Counted from the stretch's first letter, positions 43,396 to 53,689 are shown. The stretch: 64,000 bases of DNA from Paenibacillus hexagrammi (GCF_021513275.1 NZ_CP090978.1:3782001-3846000); one strand, 5' to 3'. Notes: generated by a model not told the origin, from the sequence alone. Program-made: numbers and translations.

Positions 43396-44301
43396 TTAGC
43401 TCATTTCAATGGTTTCCTGTCGCAGGATCCGCTGGAGAATCAGCGTGGTAATCATAGAAATGACCAGGATCATGACACCGATAGCCGCGCCGTAACCGAA
43501 ATGATACTGTTGAAAAGCCATCCGATACAGATAGGAGCCCATCACATGAGTTGTATTGTCAGGCTGTCCGCCATTTGTCATCAGCTGTACGATAACAAAA
43601 GATCCGTTGAGTGTCGTTATGACAATGTTAATAATGGAGACTTTAATCTGCTCCCAGATGAGCGGCATGGTGATATGGCGGAACTGGCCCCATTGACCCG
43701 CTCCGTCTATATTAGCTGCCTCGTAGTACGAAGCAGGAATATTCACGATTGCGGCAATCATCAAAATCATGTAAAATCCGATACCTGCCCAAATCGTAGG
43801 CGGCAGCAGCATCCAGATCGTGTGCTTGGGAAAGCCTAACCAAGCGATGTCAACCTTTTCTTTGGTGAACAGGGATAAAAATGCATTGAGGAACCCGATC
43901 TGAGGGTTATAGATGAAATTCCATAGCACTCCGATGACGACTACCGAAATCACGTTCGGAATAAAGAAGATGGCTCTGAAAAATCCCGAGCTTCTCAATT
44001 TGAATCTTGTTAAAGCAACGGCAAAGAAGGTCGCCAGCATCATAATACCGATCACTTTTCCAACTACTAAGAAATAATCATTGCCAATGGCTGTTAAAAT
44101 GATGGGATCTTTAAACATCTCGATAAAATTGTCAAACCCGATAAATTCGCTGTTTTCAGACATTCCCGACCAATCATAGAATGATTTCTGAAGCGCCTGG
44201 ATAACCGGATACACCGTAAACACGCAGAAGAACAGAAATGTCGGAATGATGAATGAAGCGATAAACAGGTTCCGTTTCCACATTTTCGCGCTGGTCTTCA
44301 T
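43396..44301 (-). CDS. Sugar ABC transporter permease (MalF/UgpA type)
   Basis: 301 residues with six membrane helices and the EAA-type loop SYYEAANIDGAGQWGQFRHI. ATG at 44299-44301 (MKTSAKMWKRNLF) follows GGTGGAG; a longer frame has no ribosome site. Typical partner of the MalG-type permease and the binding lipoprotein. The operon has no ATPase, as in many Bacillus-group sugar importers that share an MsmX-type ATPase. Confidence 0.92.
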   Translation of the reverse strand: MKTSAKMWKRNLFIASFIIPTFLFFCVFTVYPVIQALQKSFYDWSGMSENSEFIGFDNFIEMFKDPIILTAIGNDYFLVVGKVIGIMMLATFFAVALTRFKLRSSGFFRAIFFIPNVISVVVIGVLWNFIYNPQIGFLNAFLSLFTKEKVDIAWLGFPKHTIWMLLPPTIWAGIGFYMILMIAAIVNIPASYYEAANIDGAGQWGQFRHITMPLIWEQIKVSIINIVITTLNGSFVIVQLMTNGGQPDNTTHVMGSYLYRMAFQQYHFGYGAAIGVMILVISMITTLILQRILRQETIEMS

Positions 44302-44331
44302 TCTATCTCCACCGTCCAATCGTTAAAGTGG

Positions 44332-44369
44332 CGGAGAATGAGCGAGGCTGCTGCCTTTCTCATCCTCCG
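44332..44369 (-). promoter_or_regulatory. Intercistronic hairpin after the binding-protein gene
   Basis: CGGAGAATGAG and CTCATCCTCCG form an 11-bp stem with one mismatch and a 16-base loop, without a T run. Such hairpins between binding-protein and permease genes often stabilise the upstream message so that more binding protein is made. Confidence 0.55.
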
Positions 44370-44386
44370 TTGCTGCTACTCAACTG

Positions 44387-45756
44387 TTATTTCTTTTGCT
44401 TGGCTACGACATCACTCACGCGTTTCACCCATTCTTCAGGTGTAATCTTGCCAATGGTAAGCGCTACTGTTGCATCTTGCATCGCTTTATCCACATCTGC
44501 CGAGAACGAAACGGTCGGTACGACTACCGTGTCTGGGGAAGACAAGAATCTAGCTGCATCCTTAACAAAGTTAGGTGCCTTGGAGGAGGAGATGTCACCT
44601 TTGACGTTAGATGGAGCGCCGCTAAGCTCAGCCCATTGAGTCGCTTGTGCTTTAGAGAAGACGAACTGCATGAACGCTTTGGCCGCATCCTTGTTTTTTG
44701 CTTTTTTTGCAATACCAAAAGTTGCTGTCGATGTATTGGCTACAAACTTGCCGCCTTTGTCCTGCGTAATGGATGGGATGAAGCCGAAATCAAATCCGCC
44801 GGGAACATCTTTGGCCATTTCATTTGGCAGCCACAGTCCGTTCGGGATGAAGGCGTCTTTGTGCTGCAGGAATAACGACTGCGAATCGGTGTGATTGATT
44901 TGTACGGAAGCTTTATCAATAAAGCCCTTATCACGAATTTGTACGATTCTGTTTAACGCTTTCAGGATGGCTGGATTTTTCCAAGCTTCCGGATCGTTCT
45001 TTGCCATATTTTGCAGCAAGGTGTAATCATTGTTGTTTGCTGATACGATAGCCGGGTAGAGTACGGCTCCGTTAATATAATACGGATATTTACCTGTATG
45101 AATGAAAGGATTAATACCGGCAGCTTTAATGGTTTCGCTTGTTGCCAAGAAGTCTTCGAAATCTTTCGGCTCCGCCCAGCCTTTGTCCTTGAACAAGGCT
45201 TTGTCATAAAAAATGCCCCATGCGCTTAAAACAAAAGGAATATTATAGATTTTCCCATCAAATTCCTGTGGTTTCTGAGCAAGTAGATCCAGGATCTTCT
45301 CGCCATCAACGTTTTTGGCGTCTTTGATCCAGTCCGTCAAATCCTCGAGCTGACCGTCTGTCACCATTTGGCGGTCAAAGAGCTCAGGGCCGTCAATATA
45401 TACGAAATCAGGCGGGTTGCCCGCGATCCAACGCGGTTTCATTTGTTCGTTGATTTTTGGTCCCGCACTCTGCTTAATTTTCAAATCCGGATTCGCCGCT
45501 TGGAAATCAGCGATGACTTTTTCCACCAAGCATCGCCATAGCCGCCGACGAAATATTGAATTTCGAAGTCACCGGTTAATTTTTTGCCGCCGTCCGACGT
45601 AGGACTTGCAGCTGCGGCTGTTGCAGCAGCCGCTGTCGGTGCTGCTGTTGCTGCGGCATTTGTCGTTTCTGCCGGAGCTGCGGAATTACCGCAACCTGCG
45701 GCTACCATTGCCATTATTGCCGCCATGCTCATCGTAGACCATTTTTTTAACTTCAT
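44387..45756 (-). pseudogene. Sugar-binding lipoprotein of the ABC importer, frameshifted
   Basis: The N-terminus has a lipoprotein signal (AAIMAMVAAGCGNSA) followed by an Ala/Thr-rich linker and GDFEIQYFVGGYGDAWW. There the frame shifts at 45523-45524. One added G (TGGGAA for TGGAA) continues EKVIADFQAANPDLKIKQ and the rest of a type 1 extracellular solute-binding protein to 44387, ending PEEWVKRVSDVVAKQKK. The corrected length is ~456. As written, only a 91-residue stub would be made. Both halves are otherwise well preserved. Confidence 0.88.
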
Positions 45757-46118
45757 GTGTCCATCTTCTCCCTTTTCATATAAATTCGGTTGGTGCTTTT
45801 TGTTTCTAAGAATCCCTTGAAGCTGCAGCAGTAGTTGGAGCTACCGCCCCCTTTCAAGATTAGTCTGAAAAAAAACAACAAAAAAAAGAGCACAGTTAAA
45901 GAAGACGACTTGCAATCTTCAATAACTAATGCCCTTTCGGTAACATGTTATTAAAACTAACATATTAGATTGTTTGCATGGTAATTTGTAACTTAATATT
46001 ACACCAAGATAACATGGCCGTCAATCATTTTATTGCCTGAATATTCAACTTCTAAGTTGAACCCAATCTGTGATAAAATAGGCACATCTACTTAATCATT
46101 TCATAGGAGTGGTGTTCG
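45757..46118. other. 362-base intergenic region with operator-like palindromes
   Basis: The region separates the sugar ABC operon (minus) and a small plus-strand gene. It contains the ribosome site GGGAG of the binding-protein gene, A-rich tracts at 45867-45892, a perfect 10-base palindrome TAACATGTTA (45941-45950) and the inverted repeat TTCAACTT-CT-AAGTTGAA (46044-46061). No longer gene is seen in it. Confidence 0.5.
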
Positions 46119-46253
46119 ATGTCGAAACGAAAACCAGCAGCTGTGTCCCGCAAAGCTAAAGATGAAATCAATAAGAAAGCGCTTATATGGACGGGCTCCG
46201 TATTGCTTGTCATCATCATTGTGATGGCCGTTTTGATCATTTTAAACAGCTAG
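46119..46253 (+). CDS. 44-residue single-pass membrane protein
   Basis: ATG at 46119 is preceded by TAGGAG at 9 bases. The product starts with a basic segment (MSKRKPAAVSRKAKDEINKK) and continues ALIWTGSVLLVIIIVMAVLI, one membrane helix with the positive end inside. It is followed by a strong terminator. Family not recognised. The size and layout fit small envelope-associated proteins of Bacilli. Confidence 0.7.
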   Translation: MSKRKPAAVSRKAKDEINKKALIWTGSVLLVIIIVMAVLIILNS

Positions 46254-46310
46254 TTCACAGCGAAATGATCGTTTCAATCACATTGATTATTGTAACCGCT
46301 TACCAACCCA

Positions 46311-46350
46311 AAGTCAAGAGTTCCCTCCAAGGAGCTCTTGACTTCTTTTA
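46311..46350. terminator. Bidirectional terminator
   Basis: AAGTCAAGAG pairs with CTCTTGACTT, with an inner TCC/GGA extension, followed by CTTTTA. It serves the 44-residue protein gene and the convergent L,D-transpeptidase gene. Confidence 0.8.
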
Positions 46351-46377
46351 CGACCTTTCACCATGTATTTGACGCAA

Positions 46378-47922
46378 CTACTCCAACCATTTATACGTTT
46401 TGTGCGGGTTGGAATCGTTGGTTTGTAAAGGCAATGCAAAAGACTGCTTAGCATTCCCTCTCCCCGCCCCCACTCCTTCATCAGGGTTGGAACTTCCCGC
46501 GCCATCGTCGGGAAGCACATCTTTGCCGATCGTTACCTTTGTCTGCTGAGGAGTCATATCGTACAGCTCCTCTATATCCTCCTGCTTCATTCTGACGCAT
46601 CCATGCGATTCGTCCTTGCCGATACTGGAAGGTTTATTGGTACCATGTATCGCATACAGCGTGTCAGAGAGTGTCATTCCTCTACTGCCAAATTCACCAT
46701 TCGATTTCCCATTCGGATTCCGGACTTTCTCCGTAATGACAAACTCGCCTTGTGGCGTCTTTGTACCTCCCAGACCTACCGGATAGCTTCTGAGAATGAT
46801 GTTGCCGCTGACTAAGGCCAAACGATGTTTCACCGTATCAATCACGATGCTAACAGGCTCTTGCAGCGGAGAATTGGCGGCCATCTCAGCAGGCTTTCCA
46901 GTCGGATTGCTTGCAGCCGGGTCTGTTGAACTCCCTGTTGAGCCGCTATCTTCAGTGGCCTCAGTTGCTTCTGTCTTTTCTGCAGCATCTCCTTGAGGCG
47001 TCGCTCCTCCGTTTGCTTCACGATTAATCTCAGCAAACATATCCTTCATATCTTCCGTAATTCCGGGCAGGATGTTGTCTGGATATGGCGCTGCTAACTG
47101 TTCTGCTTGCTCGGGCATGCGGCCCTGCTTCTTCTCGTAAGCCTGAATGGCACTTCGAAGAACAACAGCCTGTTCGTTAGCTCGCATCCAACGCTGAAGG
47201 ATCGGCGTCAATCGGCTGCCGTCAGCCAATTGGCAGGAGCATACTTGAGGGCTATAATATCGAACAACAGCTCCATACTCATTTCCACTTGTCTGCTCCA
47301 CACCAAGCAATAGCTGCAAAGGCTCGTTCCACTGAAGCCAATTCCCATCCGCACTCTGCGAAGCTGATACTAGGATCGATTCCTTATTTCTCGCCCCTGT
47401 CGGCGCTAGCACTTCTTTAAGCTTGTCCGACCAATCGTTTCCTGCCAAGTAAATCTTCATCTTCGAAGAAACAGGCGTCTCTGCAAGTGCCTCTCCTCCC
47501 CTAACCTCCATTGGCAGTGATGGAAGCTGAGTCGTAACATCATCCTTTGCACTGTCCATTGAGGCGGGAAGTGCAAGTAGCAGCAACAAGAGGAGCCAAA
47601 CAGACCATGCCCTAATTGAACTTGTTACCCTCCTCTTAACCACTGGTGCCGTGCGTTGGTTTACTGCAGGATTCCATGGCGGCAGCGGACCCTCGACGAC
47701 TATCTTCTGCCGCTCGAACGCCTCGTAAATTTCCCCGGACTGTGCGAAGCAATACGCCGCTTTTCCTTCTTTGCCCTGAGCTGCGTACTCCCTCCCCAGC
47801 AAATACCAGGCCATTTTATGATCAGGATGCTCTTTGACATATCGTTTTAGGTAGAGAGGATCTTCGAATGGATGATGTTGAAAAAAGCGCTCCAGCTGAT
47901 CGTTCCGCTGACTCCCTTTCAA
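46378..47922 (-). CDS. Membrane-anchored L,D-transpeptidase (YkuD domain)
   Basis: 514 residues. The start TTG at 47920-47922 is chosen because a perfect AGGAGG stands 8 bases before it. The N-terminal ~80 residues are TPR-like (PDHKMAWYLLGREYAAQGKEGKAA) and cytoplasmic. A membrane helix follows (AWSVWLLLLLLLALPAS), then an outside linker rich in Thr, Ser and Glu. The C-terminal YkuD domain (about 365-480) has SIVIDTVKHRLALV, HGTNKPSSIG and the catalytic SHGCVRM. It would form 3-3 cross-links in peptidoglycan or attach proteins. The TPR part inside the cell is unusual and suggests complex formation. Confidence 0.9.
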   Translation of the reverse strand: MKGSQRNDQLERFFQHHPFEDPLYLKRYVKEHPDHKMAWYLLGREYAAQGKEGKAAYCFAQSGEIYEAFERQKIVVEGPLPPWNPAVNQRTAPVVKRRVTSSIRAWSVWLLLLLLLALPASMDSAKDDVTTQLPSLPMEVRGGEALAETPVSSKMKIYLAGNDWSDKLKEVLAPTGARNKESILVSASQSADGNWLQWNEPLQLLLGVEQTSGNEYGAVVRYYSPQVCSCQLADGSRLTPILQRWMRANEQAVVLRSAIQAYEKKQGRMPEQAEQLAAPYPDNILPGITEDMKDMFAEINREANGGATPQGDAAEKTEATEATEDSGSTGSSTDPAASNPTGKPAEMAANSPLQEPVSIVIDTVKHRLALVSGNIILRSYPVGLGGTKTPQGEFVITEKVRNPNGKSNGEFGSRGMTLSDTLYAIHGTNKPSSIGKDESHGCVRMKQEDIEELYDMTPQQTKVTIGKDVLPDDGAGSSNPDEGVGAGRGNAKQSFALPLQTNDSNPHKTYKWLE

Positions 47923-48186
47923 TGAATTCTCCTCCTTTTGCACCAAATAGCTACTTCCCCTTTTATCGGCAAACTCTACCAAAAAGTGAATGAAAACAGC
48001 TTCACATTATAGCCCGATAACTGCAAAGCAGACTTAGCTATATAATGGGAATCCACACGTAAATTCCTGCAACTAAGCGGTGTCATAACATCGAACCTAG
48101 TCTTCATATCGAAGTGGAGTCTTAACGTCGAAGCTGACTCACGTATTGCGTAGAAAGATAGAAATTAATTAATTCCTATCTCATAT

Positions 48187-48225
48187 AAAAAAGAATGCGC
48201 AGGTGAATCCTGCACATTCTTTTTC
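48187..48225 (-). terminator. Terminator of the CHASE2-FecR-NHL operon
   Basis: On the minus strand AAGAATGTGCAGG pairs with CCTGCGCATTCTT around a 5-base loop (one G-T pair) and is followed by six T residues. It lies 10 bases after the NHL-protein gene. The remaining bases up to 47922 hold three TCGAA-led repeats near 48091-48132 and no gene. Confidence 0.85.
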
Positions 48226-48235
48226 AATCAATCAG

Positions 48236-49861
48236 CTATTCAACATCATAAGATTTCGTACGTAAAATGACGGTTTTATGCGCATCGTCCCACTCCACAT
48301 CTAATCCGATTTGTTCGGCAAAGAAGCGAATAGGGACATATGTCCGATCTTGTGAGATGTACGGAGCAGCATCGGTCTTTTGAAGTACTGCAGGCTGGTT
48401 GCCTGTAATCCGCTTCACTCCGGTTCGGCCGATATACAGCTCGACCGTAACATCGCCTTTTATTAATTGAATTGTTGAAGTTCCATTGGCTTCGGTATAT
48501 TTCACCTCATAACCAAGCGCCTCGCTGATCGCTCTTACAGGCACCATCGTTCTTCCCTCTGACAGCTCAGGCTGCGCGTCGAATTGAATGATGGTATTCC
48601 CGTTAACGACCTTGATTTCTCCATTGTCAGGGAGCCCCTGAGGAAGATGATACGGAAGGATTTTCCGAATCTTATTATTAAATGCATCAGCAACAACCAG
48701 ATTCCCTTGCTCGGTTACGATAACATCGGTCGGGTTGTAAAAGGCAGCTGCACTCTCTACACCATCACTCTCACCAGTCTTGGCTTGTCCTGCAATCGTG
48801 CTGACCCGATCATTCAGCAAATAGCGAATAGAGTGATTAAGACTGTCCGCAATCAACAAACCACCTTCAGATGTAACCGCTAATCCCTTAGGAAAATTAA
48901 ATTTCGCTTTTAGTGCTTGGCCGTCTGCATAATCTCCGTCTACATAGAGCTCATCCTTATCGTACCATGTATTGCCACTAAGCTGCGATGAGAATCCCGC
49001 CACCGTCTTCACCGTACCGGACGACAGATCCACGTACCGGATCCGTTGGTTACCCGTATCACTGACATACAAGTTTCCTTTACTATCCAAAGCAATACCC
49101 GACGGCTCATTAAACTTGGCTACAGATAGAGCACCATCCTTGTATTCCCCTGCAAAGGACGCAGCGCCAGGCCGAATTTGAATCGCTCGAGTAGAGGCTG
49201 CATTCAAAGTGCTTACTGTTCCATCCGGCGTAATTTTACGAATTTCATGATTTAACGTATCGGCTACATATACGATGCCATCAGTTGTAACAGCAAGGTC
49301 CGTAGGATGGTCAAACTGCGCCTCGGTCCCTTTACCGTCTTTATTGCCCATGACACCATTACCGGCCAAAGTGGTTACTTGGCCTTTGGTATCGATTTTG
49401 CGAATCGCATGATTACCTGCGTCCGCCACATACACATTGCCGTTACCGTCTACAGCTATAGCTGAGGGCTCATTAAAAAATGATTCCGAAGCCTTTCCGT
49501 TCAAGAACCCGCCCGTAGGAAATCCCTGCTCGTCCTTGGTTACAGTAACCTCTGGTCCGGCAAAGGTCGTTACTTGCCCATCTTTAATTTTACGAATCAT
49601 GTGGTTTCTCGTATCCGCTACGATGATACCTCCATCAGGAAGCTGCGCAACGCTGCTGGGTGAACGGAAAGCGGCAGCGGCCGCCTTTCCATTTATATCA
49701 TCGAAATCACCGATACCTGCATGTGTTCCCACATCAGACATGATCTGCCCCTGACTTGTATATAAAGCGTCGCCGGATAGTTCTGCTGCCCAGACAGATG
49801 ACCCTGTGAGAAGTGCTGCAGCCGTAATGGACGAAACTACAAGATGTTTCAATGGTTTCAT
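48236..49861 (-). CDS. Secreted NHL-repeat protein with copper-amine-oxidase-N (stalk) domain
   Basis: 541 residues. A signal peptide ends at SSVWAAEL. Residues ~45-400 contain six NHL-type repeats (e.g. PSSVAQLPDGGIIVADTRNH, PSGIALDSKGNLYVSDTGNQ, PTDVIVTEQGNLVVADAFNN) expected to fold as a six-bladed propeller. The last ~130 residues are a Cu_amine_oxidN1-type stalk domain (GRTMVPVRAISEALGYEV, DRTYVPIRFFAEQIGLDVEW), common in Paenibacillus surface proteins. It begins 28 bases after the FecR-domain gene and is the last gene of the operon. A binding or scaffolding role outside the cell is inferred. Confidence 0.9.
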   Translation of the reverse strand: MKPLKHLVVSSITAAALLTGSSVWAAELSGDALYTSQGQIMSDVGTHAGIGDFDDINGKAAAAAFRSPSSVAQLPDGGIIVADTRNHMIRKIKDGQVTTFAGPEVTVTKDEQGFPTGGFLNGKASESFFNEPSAIAVDGNGNVYVADAGNHAIRKIDTKGQVTTLAGNGVMGNKDGKGTEAQFDHPTDLAVTTDGIVYVADTLNHEIRKITPDGTVSTLNAASTRAIQIRPGAASFAGEYKDGALSVAKFNEPSGIALDSKGNLYVSDTGNQRIRYVDLSSGTVKTVAGFSSQLSGNTWYDKDELYVDGDYADGQALKAKFNFPKGLAVTSEGGLLIADSLNHSIRYLLNDRVSTIAGQAKTGESDGVESAAAFYNPTDVIVTEQGNLVVADAFNNKIRKILPYHLPQGLPDNGEIKVVNGNTIIQFDAQPELSEGRTMVPVRAISEALGYEVKYTEANGTSTIQLIKGDVTVELYIGRTGVKRITGNQPAVLQKTDAAPYISQDRTYVPIRFFAEQIGLDVEWDDAHKTVILRTKSYDVE

Positions 49862-49889
49862 ATGCTTCTCCCTTTATTTAAATTCCAGT

Positions 49890-51821
49890 CTACTCTGAAA
49901 ATTTATAGTTGCTGCCGTGTCCAATCGTCATCGTTAAAGGTGCTACTTGAAGATTAGCATAAGATACGGTGCCATCCTTTTTAATGACTTTGATATAGCC
50001 TACTTCAATTTGTGCCGGAATGTCATTGTTATCGTCATAATTGATCGCACGGAACGGTATACTTACAAGCGTTTTTGTTCCGGATACAGAGATGTTGTCA
50101 GAGCTTGTCCCGAAGTTCGTTACCGCGTAGATCAGTTCTTTCTTATATAAATTAGAAGTTTGATCGTATTCTTCATATTCTTTAATTGATTCAGCACTTG
50201 ATGAGTCATCGAAAATTTTTCCGTTTGGATGATTCGCTACAGGAGTAGAATCTGTAACATAGATTCCACTTGCGTCAGCGGAGCCACTATAATACATCAG
50301 ATGTAGCTCAACCGCATAAATGGATTGATTTCCTGTAAAGTTACTCATATTGACATTTAAATTGAAATAACTTGGATTTGATGGATGATCAGGGTCCGCC
50401 ATTTTCTCTAAAGTTACAGAAGGAGACGTTGTATCCGTACTTCCGTTGTTTCCGCCATTGTTGCTTCCACTATTATTGCTTCCACTGGTCGAAGGTGTTG
50501 ATGGAGTTGTTGGGGCTGAGTTATTCTTGGCTTCCTCGTACTGCTCGACAATCTCAGGAGGATTATTTGATTTAAACACAACCTCCGCTTGTTCTGCTTG
50601 ATCTGCTTGTGCTTGAGAATTTGCTTCCGTATTGGAGGAGTTCGTCTTTGCAACCTGTTCAATAAATTTCTCTAATTGCTTGATAACTTCTTCACGTTTT
50701 TTGGCTGTCGCAGCCTTCTCTAACAGTTTTTTAGCTGCTTCTTTTTTCAAAGCTTCCAATTTGGCTTTTTCCTTCTCTGGATCTGTGCCTGCTGTTTTAT
50801 CTAATTTCTTCACATTACCCAGGTCAAGCTTGCGCTCTTGCTTTTCAATTTTTTTGTTAGCCTCATCAATAATGTTATTCATTGTAGCTTGTTCAATCTT
50901 CTTCGTTGCAACGGCTTGTTTAGCAATGTTTCCAATAAGGTTATCAAAATTTCGTGATACCTTGTCGAGCTCATCCATGGATCGGATGATAAACGAACCG
51001 TCTGTCTGATTGACTTTTCCTTGTTCAAGCAATTCCTTATTCTTTTTCAAGAATTCGTCGTTTTCTTTATCAATTTCCGCTTTATTCTTGATCATCGCTT
51101 CAATTACATTTGCCGATGCCTGGTCCACAATGTCGTTGATGTTAACGAACTCTACTTTTAAATTCGGATCGCTCACTTCATCCCTGGAATCGAGATTTAT
51201 CTGCTGAGTCGGATACAAATAAGCCACTTTCTTAAACTGCTGATTATTCTCGTCATTTGTTACTGTGGTTGCGGAAACCTTACCAGCTGCAACGAACATC
51301 GTCGTTTTCCCCTTCAAAGGATCTACGCCTACGTAAAACTCTGTCCCGCGCACACCCATGACAGCCGTTGGTGTTTCTACCTCAAACTCATCATCAGAGC
51401 TGGCAAGGGATTTTACTTTCACCCAAAGAGATCCCGCCCAAATTTTCAACTTAGACTTCTTACCGCTGTCCGATGAGCTAAGATCAGAGACACTCATCTC
51501 GGCGTTCGCACCGACAGTCACTTCACCATCACCCTCACTGAGTGTTAATGTAGCGCCAGAGCTATCGCCTGTATAAATGGTGTCTCCCTCATTCAAGCTC
51601 ATATCTTCATACGCCTCATAAGTCTTCGAACCTCCGCCCTTCTTCACTGTTACGTCTCCAAATATGGACGACACAACGGCAATACGAACGGTTTTCGCAT
51701 GAACAGGCTTAACCCAAATGGATGATACAAGTGCAAATACCATACAAAAGCTTATAAATAACGATAAAAATGATTTCTGAGTCATATGGATGCTTGGGAT
51801 TTTAATTTTAAATTCCACCAT
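49890..51821 (-). CDS. Secreted FecR-domain protein with coiled coil and cohesin-like C-domain
   Basis: 643 residues; ATG at 51819-51821 with GGAGG five bases before. A signal peptide ends near KPVHAKT. Next is a FecR domain (~45-200: GDVTVKKGGG, EDMSLNEGDTIYTGDSSGAT, TAVMGVRGTEFYVGVD). Then comes a long Lys/Glu-rich helical region (~240-400) predicted as coiled coil, a Ser/Thr/Asn/Gly linker, and a C-terminal beta domain (~480-640, VELHLMYYSGSADASGIYV) resembling cohesin-like modules. It follows the CHASE2 cyclase gene by 15 bases. FecR domains elsewhere act in trans-envelope signalling, but here no sigma factor is nearby. Confidence 0.88.
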   Translation of the reverse strand: MVEFKIKIPSIHMTQKSFLSLFISFCMVFALVSSIWVKPVHAKTVRIAVVSSIFGDVTVKKGGGSKTYEAYEDMSLNEGDTIYTGDSSGATLTLSEGDGEVTVGANAEMSVSDLSSSDSGKKSKLKIWAGSLWVKVKSLASSDDEFEVETPTAVMGVRGTEFYVGVDPLKGKTTMFVAAGKVSATTVTNDENNQQFKKVAYLYPTQQINLDSRDEVSDPNLKVEFVNINDIVDQASANVIEAMIKNKAEIDKENDEFLKKNKELLEQGKVNQTDGSFIIRSMDELDKVSRNFDNLIGNIAKQAVATKKIEQATMNNIIDEANKKIEKQERKLDLGNVKKLDKTAGTDPEKEKAKLEALKKEAAKKLLEKAATAKKREEVIKQLEKFIEQVAKTNSSNTEANSQAQADQAEQAEVVFKSNNPPEIVEQYEEAKNNSAPTTPSTPSTSGSNNSGSNNGGNNGSTDTTSPSVTLEKMADPDHPSNPSYFNLNVNMSNFTGNQSIYAVELHLMYYSGSADASGIYVTDSTPVANHPNGKIFDDSSSAESIKEYEEYDQTSNLYKKELIYAVTNFGTSSDNISVSGTKTLVSIPFRAINYDDNNDIPAQIEVGYIKVIKKDGTVSYANLQVAPLTMTIGHGSNYKFSE

Positions 51822-51836
51822 GACTTCCTCCTCTTC

Positions 51837-53689
51837 CTACAAATGTCCTAACACTTCATACACCATAACAGGTTTTTCTTTCCCCTTAACTTTGATCTCG
51901 CCCACCGCTTCAATCTGAAATAAGTCCTTCACTCTGGCATACGTATTTTCACTGATCAAAATTTGCCCAGGTTTGGCATTCGATTCTAATCGTGCAGACA
52001 AGTTAACCGTGTCGCCGATCGCCGTATAATCCAGCCTTAAATCTTCAGATCCGATATTGCCTACTACGGCTGGACCACTGTTGATGCCAAGACCGAACTT
52101 GACGCCGATACCGTACATTTCAATCAATTTCTGTTCTAGAATGTTCGCTTGACTCTTCATTTCGATAGCAGCCCTTACTGCCATTTCTGGGTGGTTATCA
52201 TATTCGATAGGAGCTCCGAACATCGCCATAACGCCATCCCCGATAAATTTATCCAGTGTGCCGTTAAACTTGAAGATTGCCTTTGTACATACATCAAGGT
52301 ATTCGTTTAACACTTGAATAACCTGCTCCGGTTCCAAGCGTTCGGACATCGGCGTGAATCCGCGGATATCCACAAAGATAAGTGAGATATCCTTTCTGCT
52401 TCCCCCGAGCTTGACATCCTCCCCGGATTGGAGCAGTTCATCTACGACAGACTTAGAGACAAATCGACCGAAAATGCCCGTAACTCGATTTCTCTCTTTC
52501 CGTTCAGATAAGTAATGACTGACAATTGACCATATATATATCGTCACTAATGTGAAGACCGGATAGATCATTGGAAAAAATGTATTCCAAACCGTGTACA
52601 TCACAAACCATACGAGTATGTAGATGACGAACAAGCTTATGAACAGGATCAAAGCTGCCTTGCCCTTATATCTTTCAAATAAGAACGCAGCGAGAATCCC
52701 CATCAATACAATGATTGTAACGCCTGTTGTTTTGCTGGAATCCTTGTAAAATTTGCTTTCCAGCAGCGTTTGAATCATATTCGCATGAATTTCAATCCCG
52801 AACATTTTGACCGAGCTTATTGGAGTTGGATATTCATCCTGCATCGCTGTCACAAACGGCCCTACCAGTACAATAGCACCTTCGGGTAAAGGAATGCCGT
52901 CCTTGCTGTTAAGTACATCCACGAAAGAGAGCGATTCGTACCCTGTATCTGTACCTATCTTTTGTCTGGGCTTGGAGTAAAACTCAGTAGTGACCTGGTT
53001 TTTCTCATTGGTTGGTATCACTGTATCGCCGCGCGTCCAAATCCCGGATACCGGGTCTCTTTTAATTTTCTCTTGATCCGATAATACTAGATTTGCGAGC
53101 GCAGCACTGAAAGCAGGTATGTATTGATTATTTTCATCGGGCAAACCTACCGGCAGCTTGCGAGCCTTACCATCTTTATCGACAAAAACATTAATATGCG
53201 CCATTTGGTTTTTATCCGTTGTTAACGTGCTGGAAGGATAGTCTATCTTTTCAGGGATCAGATCACCAGCGGATTGCTGAGTAGCGGGGTAATTGATTTG
53301 AATTGGTAAGATGACATTATGATATTTGGCCAAAACATCTGCCAATGCTTGATCATCTGCGGGGGGTTTTTGGAAGGCTCTGCCATAACGACGTCAATAC
53401 CGATTGCAGCCGCTCCGGATTGCTCCAGCTTTTCAATAATTTGCGCATAAATTGCACGGTCCCACGGAAATTTCCCAATCGCCTTTAAGGATTTGTCGTC
53501 AATTTTTACAATCTTAATGCGATCCTCAGGTTCTCTTTCGTCAACCGACTTCGTTTTACGCAAGAAATCTTGCAGCGGCTCTTCGATGTAAGACAACCTG
53601 CCAACAGATCCAGCGGTGTATAAAAATGTCGAAAAAACGATCAACACCAATGTTGCTGCAAGCGGCTGAATCCAGTTCTTCTTGCCCAT
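51837..53689 (-). pseudogene. CHASE2-domain adenylate/guanylate cyclase, frameshifted
   Basis: The gene starts at ATG 53687-53689 (MGKKNWIQPL, GGAGG upstream) with a membrane helix and a CHASE2 sensor domain (KIVKIDDKSLKAIGKFPWDR). At six G residues (plus strand 53361-53366) the frame is lost after PSKNPP. One added base restores ADDQALADVLAKYHN, then the rest of CHASE2 (LVGPFVTAMQDEYPTPISS), three membrane helices and a class III cyclase domain. The cyclase shows the metal-binding Asp in FVDIRGFTPMSE, KFIGDGVMAMFGAP and LDYTAIGDTVNLSARLE. Corrected length is ~617. It would make cyclic AMP or GMP in response to an outside signal. The frameshift may be a homopolymer reading error. Confidence 0.9.
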
